The notes beneath the pieces were generated by a model that was given only the letters and a program-made list of their open reading frames with translations, searched no databases and had not been told where the DNA came from. Shown here in pieces: positions 24,252 to 35,911 of a stretch of DNA of 64,000 nucleotides. Position numbers and translations under genes: made by a program. Source of the DNA: Strongyloides papillosus (taxonomy: Eukaryota > Nematoda > Chromadorea > Rhabditida > Strongyloididae); NCBI GenBank assembly GCA_005656395.1, contig SRSI01000073.1:806001-870000 (forward strand), read 5' to 3'. The stretch's first letter is position 1, and each line of letters opens with the position of its first letter.

Positions 24252-25166
24252 AATGAGTTTCTCTTAGATAGTAAATATTCTAGGTATATTATATGAAAAA
24301 TACAAAAAATGTGATATTAAATTTCCTAAATATTATATCATCTATGCGTAACTTATATTTATTTTATACGAAAGACAAACGAAGAAAGCCTCTTATCAAA
24401 GTTTGATAATAAAATAATAGAAATGTCAAAAATTTACACTTATATTTGTTTCTAATAATTTTTTCACATTTTGAAATGATTATGAGTCAGTTTTTATAGA
24501 GTGGAGTGTTGATTTATTTGTCTTCGCAAATATATATGTTGATACGTATTTGAAAAAAATATATTTTAACGTTAAATAAATATAGTTAATGGAAGTTCAG
24601 TTATTTTTGGAGAGTGTATCAAAAATTAAAATATGGTAGCAAGTACTTTAACATTTTTTTATAATTCAAATTAATAATGTAGAGGTAGAAGAAAATTATT
24701 TTAATTACATTTTTGGTTTTTTTGTTAGATAATTACTTAGAATATATAGATTTCTAAAGCAAAAGGTTTAATTAATTAAATTTGTTGTTAATAAAAAGAA
24801 AGTTTTTTTACATATCTTGTAAATAAATGGTCTATGATATTTTAATTAACTGTGAAAAAACAGTTTTATTATTGTTAAATTTAATTTGTTTATCACGGGT
24901 TTCAATAATTGATAATAATAAATGTGAAAAAGTTTTCAAATAAAAAATAAAATTATATAAAAAAATTTTTCTACATTTGTTAGAAAAAAAGAATTCTTAA
25001 AACAAATTATCATATTATGATGAAATAAGTTATAATTTAATATTTCTATTAGAATGTGTAATAAAAAATATGTATATGCTGTCGAGTTAAATGGAATTTT
25101 GAATGTATAAAGCCTTTTGCTATTTCATATTTGTTGAAAATTAATATAAATATCTATTTATATAAC
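24252..25166. other. Intergenic between divergent genes
   Basis: About 0.9 kb separating the LITAF gene (minus) from the GPCR gene (plus). It must hold both promoters. No specific element stands out. Confidence 0.4.
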
Positions 25167-26389
25167 ATGACTTCTAATATAACAGTTCCAGATGGATGGG
25201 TAATTAGTTACGAAGACCCAAATTTAATTAAAGAATTGTTACCATATCAATACATTGACATGGGAATTGGAGGTGGTGGAATATTTATAAATCTTGTTCT
25301 CTTATCAATACTAATATCATCAAAATATTTTTTGAACAATGGAAGATTAACAATATTATTGTGTATAGGTGATCTGATTAATTGTTTATACATTTGCTTG
25401 CAAGGTTATCAAAGATCGTTGATTTATGTTAAAATTTTGAATTACAATATAATACGCCCAATGACTTATTGGACCTGTGCATTGATGCCATTTGATTGGA
25501 CCGGAATTATTGGGTCATTATTGACTCATATGGTTACACTGGTTATGGGTTTAGAAAGAATTATAGCATTAAAATTTCCTGTAATATTTAAAAGATATTT
25601 TAGTAATAATCAAATTGTACCAACTATTTTTTGCTTAGGGTATGTTGTTTTATCAGTGATTATTGCTTTTATATTAGCTTTTATTAAAAGAAATGTTCTA
25701 ACAAAATACTATTGTGGTAGAAAAGCTTCTTATACTGCTGCATATACTAGTTTTATATATATTATGAATATTGTTGGGTATTCGGTTTGTTTTTTGCTAA
25801 CAATTATTGTTATGCTACAAATAAAATTAACTTCAAAAGAATCCTTGGAAAAGTAAATTTTTTTTATCATTTTATAAAAAATGATTAATTTATATTTTAG
25901 GAAGAAGGAAATTAAGAAAAAGAACGGTAAGAAATACTTGAATGATGTAGATAAAAGGTATTTTCTATAAATTATCTGGTTTTGTCAAAAACTTTTTTAA
26001 TTAATTTTCTACAGGATAATAAAGAACTATCATCGTATCAAAACGATTGCGTTTATTTCTTTTATCTCCACAGTCACCATAGCTGTTCCAAATTTTATAT
26101 CCTTAGGATCAGCAATCTTCGGTAATGTAAGAACTCTTAGCATAAAAAAACATCTATCTATATTTTCTTTTTTTAGTTAAGTGCAACTTTATCTGATGCA
26201 TCAGATTGGATTTCAGTCTTCAAGTCATCAATAAATTTCTTTGTCTACATCTTCATGCATAATCAATTTCAAAGTCACCTACTTGGAAAGATATTAAAAA
26301 TAAGAAAATTCAATAATAACGAGGTAAAAACAGTAACTTGCAAAAAAGTTATCGATATTAAAATGAAAAGGCGTATGACATTATTATAA
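25167..26389 (+). CDS. Serpentine GPCR, SRSX-like
   Basis: Exons 25167-25852, 25901-25957, 26015-26126, 26177-26389 give 355 residues. The start is the ATG at 25167 (MTSNITVPDG, with an NIT glycosylation site); the open frame upstream of it begins with TTG. Seven hydrophobic segments are visible. TM1 includes GIFINLVLLSILI, TM3 is followed by LERIIALKFPVIFKRYF in the place of the DRY motif, and Cys in the TM3 start and second loop can pair. A Lys-rich third inner loop encoded by exon 2 (KKKEIKKKNGKKY) precedes TM6. It is probably a chemosensory receptor of the nematode SRSX or a related rhodopsin-like group. The exact class is uncertain. Confidence 0.85.
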
Positions 26390-26496
26390 CTATGGAAATG
26401 TTAAATTATTAAATTCTATTTTTCTACATTTGAAAAATTTTAACTTTACTCTAGTCACAAGTGGAGTGTAACATGACAAAACAATATATTTACAAC

Positions 26497-26623
26497 TGAT
26501 AAGAAAAATTTTTACTTATCTAACAAAATAGTGTCGTAATTATTGCTTATCTGCTCTCAAAATGCTTATCATTAGCAAAAAAAGTTACTTATCACTAGGT
26601 TTTCTTATTTTTTAAAGAGATAA
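26497..26623. promoter_or_regulatory. Cluster of six GATA-factor sites
   Basis: Six GATAA cores in 127 bp, on both strands: TGATAAG at 26497, TTATC at 26516, CTTATC at 26546, CTTATCA at 26565 and 26588, GATAA at 26619. Several are extended TGATAAG sites of the type used by intestinal GATA factors of nematodes (ELT-2). They lie 117-243 bp before the start of the metallothionein-like gene, so they probably drive its intestinal expression. Confidence 0.6.
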
Positions 26624-26673
26624 CGTTTGATGTACAGTAATAATGTTTACATTAACATATCCGTGTTCGAAAA

Positions 26674-26680
26674 TATAAAA
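26674..26680 (+). promoter_or_regulatory. TATA box of the metallothionein-like gene
   Basis: TATAAAA, 66 bp upstream of the ATG at 26740 and just below the GATA cluster; spacing fits a core promoter with a short 5' leader. Confidence 0.5.
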
Positions 26681-26739
26681 AGAATCGTTTTGGACGTGAA
26701 AATTAAAAAGTAAAAGTATTTTGCCATTTATCTTTTAAT

Positions 26740-27006
26740 ATGGTTTGTCGAAGAGGTCAATGTTTTTGCTGTGGTACTTGTGGATGTAGTTGTTGTGGTT
26801 CCTCTGGATGTAGATGTACATGTTGTGGTACTTCAGGATGTAAATGCTGTAGTGGTTTGGGATGTAAATGCTGCAGTGCTTCTGGATGTAAATGTGCTTG
26901 TTGTGGTACCGGTGGATGTACCTGCTGTGGCCCATCTGGATGTAAATGCTGTAAACCGTCTGGTAACGTTAAAATCCAACTTACAACTGCTTGCGAATGT
27001 TGTTAG
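26740..27006 (+). CDS. Metallothionein-like Cys-rich protein
   Basis: An intronless 88-residue protein with 31 Cys (35 percent), no signal peptide, no aromatic residue except one Phe, and no His. Cys occur as CC, CxC and CxCC clusters in a repeated unit of about 9-11 residues, such as SGCKCC and GCKCACCGTGG. The nucleotide sequence shows the matching repeats (GGATGTAAATGC). High Cys, Lys next to CxC, cytosolic location and near-absence of aromatic residues are the features of metallothioneins, which bind zinc, cadmium and copper. The Gly/Ser spacing differs from the Caenorhabditis MTL proteins, so it may have arisen independently by repeat expansion. The promoter carries a GATA cluster and TATA box. 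The antisense frame over this gene is a composition shadow. Confidence 0.75.
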   Translation: MVCRRGQCFCCGTCGCSCCGSSGCRCTCCGTSGCKCCSGLGCKCCSASGCKCACCGTGGCTCCGPSGCKCCKPSGNVKIQLTTACECC

Positions 27007-27586
27007 AAAAATACAGTTCTTATAAGATTAAAGCCAGTTTTTTAATGTTTAAAGATTAATCTTTGTTTAATATGATTTTTCTTAAACTTAAATAAATTTG
27101 TTATGAAAATTTCATTATTGAAAAGAACTTTTATAATTAAAAAATTTAATAAATTTTTTATAGTTTAATCAATATTACCTTTTGGAGTTTAAAAATTATT
27201 ACAACTACATTAAAATATTATTCGTCTTTATTTATTGTTTTATTAAATATATTTAAAAAATTAGACAAATTATTTAGAAAGTTTTACATTAGTGTAGTTA
27301 TTAAATGTTCAAATTACAATAGTAATAATAATATATTTTGATATTAAAAAAATTTTTGTTGTTGACTTTACTTAAAAAATAGTTGTTTGTAGGCCATAAT
27401 TTTTAAAACATAATTGTCATAGAAAATTTAGCAATTAACATTAAATAATTATTAAAAAGTTTATTTCTGAAATAACAGGATTTTGACCTTCAAAATATCA
27501 TTTATATAAAAAATAAAAACAGAATATTTCGCACAAAAATATGAAATTACAGCTGACAAAATTTGATAAAGGTTCTGACAATAAAA
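27007..27586. other. Spacer, no gene seen
   Basis: About 580 bp of AT-rich DNA after the metallothionein-like gene. A TATATAAAA-like stretch near 27503 and a TGATAA at 27564 lie before the candidate peptide gene. Confidence 0.35.
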
Positions 27587-27724
27587 ATGAATAAATATTA
27601 TTTTCCAGTTGTTTTTATTTGGTTAATGATGCCCTTTATATATTCCTTTAGTTCAACAGAAAGATTAAAAATAAAATTATCAATTAAAATAGAAAAAAAA
27701 ATGAGAAGATATCACAAATATTAA
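27587..27724 (+). CDS. Candidate small secreted cationic peptide
   Basis: A 45-codon frame too short for usual ORF callers: ATG at 27587, TAA at 27722-27724. The first ~23 residues are a typical signal peptide (MNKYYFPVVFIWLMMPFIYS) and the remaining ~22 residues are rich in Lys/Arg alternating with Ile/Leu (RLKIKLSIKIEKKMRR), an amphipathic basic pattern seen in linear antimicrobial peptides. It stands 0.9 kb from a defensin-like gene. The length alone could arise by chance in AT-rich DNA, so confidence is low. Confidence 0.3.
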   Translation: MNKYYFPVVFIWLMMPFIYSFSSTERLKIKLSIKIEKKMRRYHKY

Positions 27725-28598
27725 GAGAAATGAGGAAGTTTTTAAAAGGTACGATTGATACTTTAAACTTTCTCATATATCATACTAGAGATAACATTAG
27801 AGTTAAACAAGAGGGTAAATTTTTATGATATTTGATCTTTAGTCATAATTTGTATATACGTGGTAAAATTTATGGTGAATTTCATTTTTGTTACATTAGG
27901 CAATTTATAAATATATTTGTTATGTTTTAAATTGATTGTTTAGCTAATTAATATCTCTCTTTGTGTGGTCCGAGTAATAATTTTTACTGTTCAAAGACAA
28001 ATTCATTGCACATTTAAACAGAATTGTCTAAGAAAGTTTTAGTGATAAACCAAAAGTTTGTAGGCATTTTAAAATATTAACATTTACAGAAAAGCCTATA
28101 GTATATCTAATAACCGAATTATGGAAACAAGATTTACGATAACCAAAATTTTTGTGAAGCAGCCAGACAATTTCTTTCTTAATTTAATACCTAGAAGCAA
28201 TTAAAGTATTTCCACTCTATTCATAAAAATTAAAAACTCTTTTTACTCTATAGTTAACCTCATGATATTACTCAAATTGTCACAACCGATGAAAATTTTA
28301 ACAATTATTAATAACAATTTTAAATTATAAAGATAAAAACAAACAAATACTTTATTTTAATATTTATATTAAAATTTTTCAAACTCCTACAGATACTTTG
28401 CAAATAAAATTCAAATGATAAGCATATATATATTACAACTTATTTCAATTATTTTAAAACAACTTCCGGTTTAATATAACAATTTTCTTTTATTTAAATA
28501 TTTCTCAAAATATTTTTTATCATTATATATTTTAAATAATCATTTTGTATATAAAACAACTTTTGCAATAAAATTTTATAAGTTGTTATCATTAAAAA
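27725..28598. other. Spacer, no gene seen
   Basis: AT-rich DNA between the candidate peptide and the defensin-like gene; nothing recognised. Confidence 0.4.
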
Positions 28599-28856
28599 AT
28601 GGAAAGAATTTTTTTTTATATTCTTACATTTCATCTCCTTCTAATTATGGCTTTAATTAATTGTGGAGAAACTTTTGAAATTTGTTCTGTTAAAAGTGAT
28701 GATCTAAAATGTAGAAAATATTGTACAGATAAAGGCTTAAAAATGGGATATTGCAAAAGAGCACCACCTAGTATGGATACAGGGATCTGTGAATGTGTTT
28801 ATATTTTTGTTCCTTCATTTAGATATATTCGTTATTTCGATGGAAATTATACTTAA
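28599..28856 (+). CDS. Defensin-like CS-alpha-beta peptide
   Basis: An 85-residue secreted protein. Residues 1-26 form a signal peptide. The mature part has six Cys in the order ICSV...KCRKYC...GYC...CEC, that is C, CxxxC, GxC, CxC, the cysteine-stabilised alpha-beta pattern of defensins and related peptides. A roughly 18-residue tail rich in aromatic residues follows the last Cys. CS-alpha-beta peptides of nematodes (ASABF type) act against microbes outside the cell. The one odd point is that only six of the eight ASABF Cys are present. The family call is from Cys spacing alone. Confidence 0.65.
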   Translation: MERIFFYILTFHLLLIMALINCGETFEICSVKSDDLKCRKYCTDKGLKMGYCKRAPPSMDTGICECVYIFVPSFRYIRYFDGNYT

Positions 28857-29274
28857 ATTAATTTAATATTCACAATAAATTGGCTTATTTTTATTTTTTT
28901 GTAAGTTAATAAAAATTTTAAGGATACTATTCATTTTTTTTAACTGGAATTTGTGCTTTTTTGTTGTAGTTATAGTTACAAATATTTCTTGTTATATTTT
29001 TGTGATAAGGTTATGATTAACAATAAAACATTTTCATCATTAAATAATGAAAGAAGTGTCTTATCATGTTGCAAAAATTAACAAAATCCGTATTTTATAC
29101 ATTTATTCATTTATTCTTATCTTTTTTTAAAAACAAAAAGGAAGTTAAATGGTTGATATTAAGATGTTAATACTACACTATATAACAGTAACGGGTATTG
29201 AATTATATATCATTAATCATTTAGTAGAATTTATTTTAAAAAAACTCTTAATTTATTAATAATTCTTTAATACT
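28857..29274. other. Spacer, no gene seen
   Basis: About 420 bp before the first P450; presumed promoter region, no clear site. Confidence 0.35.
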
Positions 29275-30825
29275 ATGTTATCATTACCTACATTTTTATT
29301 ATCACTACTTATTATTATTTTAATTAAAAATTTAAAAAACATTGTTGAATGGTATAAAGCAAGGCAGAGGAAATTTGAACTTGGAGAAAAAATTCCAGGA
29401 CCAAAAAGTATTCCTTTCTTTGGGAATGCACTTTCTTTCCGTGGTACTCTTGAAGATGTTGTAGAGTATATTAAAAAAGAAAGTAATATTGGACTAAAAA
29501 ATGGTCAACCATTAAGAAGATACTGGATTGGAGAAGATTTAGCCATCCATGGTTTGACAGCTGAAGCAAGGAAAGTTCTTTTTGATAGTTCTGTTGAATT
29601 GAGGAAAGGGTTTGCTTATAAATTTCTAGCTAAATGGCTTGGATATGGTTTGATAACATCAGATGGTGATAAATGGAGAGGAAGAAGGAAGATGCTTACA
29701 CCAACTTTCCATTTTTCAATGTTAAAAAAGTATTTTGATTCATTTAATAACGAAAGTAAAGTTATGGTTAAACATTTAGAGAAATTTTGTGATAAAGATA
29801 TTGAAGTTGAAGTTTATCAATATGCTAAAAGAGCCGCCCTTGATATGATATGTGGTAAATTTAAATTACTCTTTCTAGATAACTTTTTTTAAGATACTGC
29901 CATGGGTGTTAAAGTAAATGCACAAGAAAATCCAAATAATGAATATATTAAAGCTGTTGGAAGAATAAATGCTTTAGCATCATTATTTTTCAAGAATATT
30001 TTCTTTAGATTTGAACCATTTTATTACCTATTTGGACAAGGTTTTGAAAGGGATCAACTTTTAATAGTATTGAAAAAATTTACATCTGATGTTGTGAAGC
30101 AAAAAATTAAACAATTTGAGGAGAACAATGGAGTCATCAATGAAAAAACATTCTTATCTAATCTCCTTGAACTCAGAGCAGAAAATAACTTATCAGATGA
30201 AGATATTAGAGAGGAAGTTGAAACATTTATGTTTGCTGGCCACGATACAACATCTAGTCTTCATGCCTTCTTATGGTGGTCATTAGCTTGTCATCAAGAT
30301 ATCCAAGAACGTGTCTATGAAGAGATTTATGACATCTTTGGTGATGAGGATAGAGATGTAACACAAGAAGATTTAGGAAAATTAAATTATACGGAAATGG
30401 TTATCAAAGAGACATTAAGAAGGTATCCTACAATACCATTTATTGTTAGAAGACTCCTCAATGAAGTTGATGTCTGTGGTTATACGCTACCTAAAGATTC
30501 AAACTTTTGTTTTCCATTACTTGTCGCTAACTTTAATGAAGATATCTATCCTGATCCATATAAATTTGATCCTGATAGATTTTTACCAGAAAATGTTGCA
30601 AAAAGAAATGCATATGATTTTACCCCATTTAGCGCTGGTCCAAGAAATTGTATAGGTCAGAAATTTGCTATGAATGAAGTGAAAATTGCCTTATGCTGGA
30701 TGTTAAGGCGATTTAAATTATTATCAAAAAGGCCGTTTGAATCGTTGGTGGGTGTGGCGGAGGTTATATATGTTCCCAAGGATGGTGCATTTTTAATATT
30801 AGAATCACGTAAAATTACCTCTTAG
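29275..30825 (+). CDS. Cytochrome P450, CYP4 clan (array gene 1)
   Basis: Exons 29275-29854 and 29894-30825, with a 39-bp intron, give 503 residues, normal for microsomal P450s. The N-terminal membrane anchor (residues ~3-22) is followed by the Pro-rich hinge KIPGPKSIPFFGN. The I-helix oxygen-binding motif EEVETFMFAGHDTTSS lies near residue 300 and is the CYP4-type signature. ETLRR (ExxR) is near 365, and the heme loop FSAGPRNCIGQ near 438 holds the Cys ligand. It sits in the ER membrane and uses NADPH-P450 reductase. CYP4 enzymes hydroxylate fatty acids and related lipids; the substrate here is unknown. Intron position is shared with the next two genes (inside the D-T-A-M-G region), which marks them as tandem duplicates. 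Confidence 0.93.
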
Positions 30826-31136
30826 TAGTTAAAATTCCAATAAATGATGTTAATTAATCAATATAAATATAATGTCTTGTTACACTTAATGTGCATTCTT
30901 TCAATATCATAAATGCTAAAAATTTTCTTGGTAAAATGATAAGAAAAATCACAATTAGTTGTGTGATGGGTACTATATGATCACGAAAATTTTTTGATTT
31001 TTTTCTATTGTTAATCCTAATAAGTATTACAATTTAGCTGTTTTTTTTTGTTAATCCAACTGATCATTAAGTTGAAAATCCTCGCCAGCTCAATTAATTT
31101 AAATTAATATAACATTTTGATCATTATTTCTAGACA
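30826..31136. other. Intergenic spacer in the P450 array
   Basis: 311 bp with no coding sequence; must hold the 3' end of gene 1 and promoter of gene 2. Confidence 0.4.
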
Positions 31137-32691
31137 ATGATTTATATATATATTTTTATACTTTTACTAAGTTTTGTTATATTTAATAACCTTAATAACA
31201 TTTTGAGATGGTGGAAAGAAAGGAGACGAAAAATAGAATTAGCTAGAAGAATTCCTGGACCAAAAGGTTTACCAATCCTTGGAAATGCATTAGAATTGGC
31301 TGGAAAAACTGAAAATCTTGTTAAATTCCTCGACAAACAATACACTATAGGATTACAAAACAATGAAGATATGAGGAGAATTTGGATTGGAGATAAATTA
31401 ATGATCCTACCAATAACATCAAAAGTTGGTGAGGAAATTTTTGAAAGCCAGACTGAATTAAGTAAAGGAGATACGTATAATTTTCTCTCTGATTGGTTAG
31501 GACATGGTCTATTGATTTCAGATGGTGATAAATGGAGACAAAAAAGAAAGCTTTTAACTCCAAAATTTAATTACAATATGTTAAAAGGGTATTTTAAAGT
31601 TTATAACGATGAAAGTAGAATTTTAATGGGTAAATTCGAGCCTTACTCAGAATCAGGAGTTGAAGTTAACGCCTTTGAGTATGCTAAAAGAGCTGTTCTA
31701 GATATTATTTGTAGTAAGTTTTTGTAATTTATCAATAAATAAACTTATATTTTCTTAAGATACTGCTATGGGAGTAAGATTAAATGCTCAAAGTAACCAT
31801 GATCATGAATATATACGTGCAATCAGAAAGTTCCATGAACTTAATCTTGAATTTGTTAAAATGCCACTTTATGAATTTAAACCAATTTATTACCTATTTG
31901 GCAGTGGTTTCGAGAGAGATCGTGTTATCAAAGTATTGCATTCATTTGCTAAGAATGTTATCAAACAGAAAACAAAAGAGTTTGAAGAAAACAATGGAGA
32001 AATTAATGATAATACTTTCTTATCAATGCTTCTCGGGCTAAAGAAAGAAAATAATTGGAATGATAATGATATATTTGAAGAGGTAAATACTTTTCTTTTT
32101 ACGGGTCATGATACCAGTTCTTCGCTTCTTTCATTTGCTTGGTGGGAATTAGGATTAAATTTGGAGATTCAAGGAAAAGTATATGATGAAATTTTTGATG
32201 TTTATGGAGAGGAAGAGAGAGATGTAGTCAGTGAGGATTTACCAAAATTACCGTATTTAGAGATGTTCTTGAAGGAAACACTCAGAAGGCATGCTATTTT
32301 GCCATATTTTATTAGAACTCTCAAGAATGAAACTGAAGTATGTGGGATGTTATTACCAAAAGAGAGTAATATATTATTCGCACCACAACATTCTAACTTT
32401 AATCCTAATATATTTCCTGATCCATATAAGTTTAATCCTGATCGTTTCCTCCCTGAGAATGCCTCTAAACTCTCACAGTATGATTTTACACCATTTAGTG
32501 CCGGTCCTAGAAATTGTATAGGACAGAAATTTGGTATGAATCAGGTGAAAGTCATGTTAATATGGACATTAAGAAGATATAAATTAAAAGCTGCCAGAAG
32601 TTCCGATTATGTCAAACATGTCCCTGAGATTGTTCAGTCACCATCTAATGGAATTCCATTAATTTTTGAGAAAAGAATTCACACACCATAA
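31137..32691 (+). CDS. Cytochrome P450, CYP4 clan (array gene 2)
   Basis: Exons 31137-31713 and 31760-32691 give 502 residues. Same layout as gene 1: anchor, RIPGPKGLPILGN hinge, I-helix EEVNTFLFTGHDTSSS, ETLRRH, and FSAGPRNCIGQKFGMNQ with the heme Cys. The I-helix is the most changed of the three (FLFTGHDTSSS in place of FMFAGHDTTSS). The acid-alcohol pair is D-T in all three, but the next residue is Ser here, which may shift activity or substrate. The junction codon at the intron gives N-T-A-M-G instead of D-T-A-M-G. It is an ER-membrane monooxygenase of unknown substrate. Confidence 0.93.
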
Positions 32692-33044
32692 TGATGTCTT
32701 TAAAGTTATTCTAACATATTTTTACCGATATACTAGTAATTCTACTAATTAGTTTAATTTGTTTAAATCACTTCAATATTAATATAGCATATAATATAAA
32801 AAAGTATATTAATTTAATTAAAATTTTAATTTGTTATTTTGTTTAATTTCTATAAAATAATAATGTAAAAATTAGGTATTTTATTTCTTTAAATATCACG
32901 TAAAATGGAAAATACATAAAACTAAAGTTATTAAAGATAATTTTATTTACCATGATTGCACATTTTTTTATATGATATCAGAGTATATTGATAGGTAGAC
33001 GAATAAATACATTTAGAAATTGATTAACCACCATTTAATAAACA
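32692..33044. other. Intergenic spacer in the P450 array
   Basis: 353 bp of AT-rich DNA, no gene. Confidence 0.4.
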
Positions 33045-34584
33045 ATGTTTATATTCATAACAACTTTACTACTAATAGTTACATATTTTTTAATTTATTT
33101 AAAAGACATTAAAAAATTGTACTATGAAAGAAGAAGAAAAATTGAATTAGGTAACAAAATTCCTGGACCCAAAGGAGTTCCATTATTTGGCAATATGTTT
33201 ATGTTCATGGGTGATAGCAAGGTAGTTTTCGAGAAACTTAATGAAATAATGAATGAGGCTATGGAAAATAAAGAACCTCTAATAAAATTTTGGATTGGTA
33301 ATAGTCTTGAGGTGGTTGCATTGGACACTGAAGCAGTAAAAAGGATTTATGATAGCACAACTGAAATAGAAAAAGGAACAAGTTATGATTTCTTTAGTGA
33401 ATGGTTGGGTCGTGGTTTAATTACCTCTGGTGGCCAGAAATGGAAACATCGCAGAAGATTGTTAACACCAATGTTTCATTTTAGTATGCTAAATAAGTAC
33501 TTTGAAGCTTATAATCAAGAAGCTAGTATTCTTGTTAATAAGTTTAAAAAATTCTCAGAGACCGGTGAAGAAATTGATATATTTGCTTATATTAAAAGAG
33601 CTGCACTCGATATGATTTGTGGTAATTTATTTTCTTGTAATTAAAGATAACTTTTCTTTAGAAACTGCTATGGGTGTTAAAGTTAATGCTCAAGATAATC
33701 ATGATCACGAGTACATTAAAGCTGTGCAACATTTCAATTACCTTGGAACTATTTATGATAAAAATGTCTTTTTTTGGTTTAAACCATTTTATTATCTCTC
33801 AGGACAAGGTTTTGATCGTGATAGAACATTGAATGTTCTTAAGAAATTTACTTCTGATGTAATAAAAAAGAAGAGTGAAGAATTTGAAAGGAAAAATGGA
33901 GAATTAAAAGAAAAAACATTCTTGTCACATCTTTTGGAACTTAAAAAGGCAAATAACTTGACAGAAGAAGATATTAGAGAAGAAGTTGAAACATTCATGT
34001 TTGCTGGCCATGACACAACCTCATCATGTTTAGCATTCCTTTTTTGGTCTATTGCTACAGTACCCGAAGTTCAAGAAAAAATTTATGAAGAGGTATACGA
34101 AATCTTTGGTGATGAGGAAAGAGATGTTTCTCCAGAAGATTTGTCTAAACTTACCTATTCAGAGATGGTCATTAAAGAAACATTGAGAAGACATCCAGTT
34201 ATACCTTATTTCGGAAGAGAACTTCAAAATGAGGTTGAAGTTTGTGGAAAAATACTACCAAAAGGAACAGTTTTTGTCTTTGCTCCACAACACCTAAATT
34301 TCAATCCACATATCTTTGAAGATCCATATAAATTTGATCCTGATAGATTTTTACCTGAAAACGTTTCCAAAAGAGACCCATATGATTTTACACCATTTAG
34401 TGCTGGACCAAGAAATTGTATAGGCCAAAAATTTGCTATGAACGAAATAAAAGTTATCCTCGTATGGGTTATAAGGAAATTTAAATTGACTTCAAGTAAA
34501 CCATTTGACTTTGTTGAACATGCTCCTGAAGTTGTTTTACGTCCCAGAAATGGAATACCAATAATTTTTCAACAAAGATTATAG
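33045..34584 (+). CDS. Cytochrome P450, CYP4 clan (array gene 3)
   Basis: Exons 33045-33621 and 33662-34584 give 499 residues. Motifs: N-terminal anchor, KIPGPKGVPLFGN hinge, I-helix EEVETFMFAGHDTTSS, ETLRRHP, heme loop FSAGPRNCIGQKFAMNE. The intron (40 bp) falls at the same codon as in genes 1 and 2, and the junction reads E-T-A-M-G. The second half is closest to gene 1 (shared CxLPK, KFDPDRFLPENV and FAMNE stretches). It is an ER-anchored monooxygenase, probably with fatty-acid-type or xenobiotic substrates. Confidence 0.93.
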
Positions 34585-34789
34585 AATTACTATGTTTAAT
34601 GATATTTTACATGAATTGTTGTAGTAATTTTAATCACATGAGGCATGTAATATAAATAAAATGCTTGTAACTAAATGAGTTTGAGAATTGATATAATTTT
34701 TGATCTTTATACAAATTTAATCTGTATATAAGAGATAAAATATATAATGAGATTTATTATTGCTTTTTTAACGTTGTGCTAATATTTTT

Positions 34790-35620
34790 ACTACTATTGA
34801 GGTCTATTGTATAAACTTTGTATAACCTATTAATATTATGTTGTCTATTAAGTTTTGTCTTTTTTTTCACTAGTATTTTATATCATCAAAAACTAATGAT
34901 TACAAGTGATAAAAAAGTAATTTTCCGCTATAAATGGATAATGCCACTTCATAACTTTATAAATTATATAATTATAATTGTTTATATTATCTATGTTACA
35001 TCTTTTTTTGATAAAATACGGATGTAGTTAAGCGTCATTTTCGACAATGTATTTTCTATGAGTTTCAACTAAAATATAAAGCATCTGAAACTTCTAAAAA
35101 TTTATGTAGAGCATTAGGAGAAGTTATATTGAATCTTAAAACAATTAAATATTGTTCTCAATGTTTCGAGAAGAAGAAAACAATCTTGAAGATGGACTAT
35201 GCATTTGTAAGGCTTCTGCTTTAATAAAGATTTATAAAAATGTTACTGGGTACTATATTTTTCTGATGACGTCTTATCTAACATGTTATCAAAATTAGAC
35301 AAGCAAATTTTTAAAACATGACAAAATTTTAACAATGGAGAAGTTGTTTATCGCTATCACTACTCATGACATTAAAGGTGGAAAAAACTAGATAAGTTAA
35401 GCTATTAAGTTTTCCCAACCACAACGTAGTCTTCAAATGTGCTTTCATAAATCTACTGCTTATTTTTGTGTATACATAATTTTTTAAATTCTAGAAGCTT
35501 CAGTAAAGTTGATGTAGTAAATATTAACTTTTCTAATTTTTTACTAAGAATATTTAGAAATTTTGTACATTCGAACTTGTTAAGATTCCATGCTAAATGG
35601 AAAAAAATTTAAATAATGAT
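34790..35620 (+). mobile_element. Decayed mariner-family element, relic 2
   Basis: Matches relic 1 (21114-22865) in the same order but has no nested insertion. From about 35060 the broken frame reads KASETSKNLCRALGEV-like, then NLKTIKYCSQCFEKKKTILKMD; near 35490-35600 the C-terminal end reads RSFSKVDVVNINFS and FHAKWKK. In-frame stops and indels throughout. The 69-codon frame at 34818-35027 inside it is not a gene. Confidence 0.6.
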
Positions 35621-35911
35621 GAATTATATATTAAAGATTGAATAGATTTCTTATTAAAATTTTGAGGCTTTGAAATTCTGTAATGAAAACGACAAAACTT
35701 GTAAAATTACCTAATATTTTTTTTGCTTTTCTGTTTATCGACTTTTATTTTATAATGATATATTAAAATCATTAAAAAATGTATCATTATTCTTTCCATC
35801 ATTGGTCTATTTTACAATGATTAGAAAATATAATAGTTAATGAATATACCAATAGAACATAAAAATGATAATGTTTATCGTAAAAAAGTTTTATTCATTA
35901 AAACTCTTGTT

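Noticed and set aside
26735..26935. Antisense frame rich in His, Tyr and Ile over the metallothionein-like gene
   Set aside because: The sense frame explains the repeats; the antisense residues are just the complement of TGT/TGC codons.
34818..35027. 69-codon frame after the P450 array
   Set aside because: Falls inside mariner relic 2 and its alignment to relic 1 shows it is noncoding end sequence of that element.
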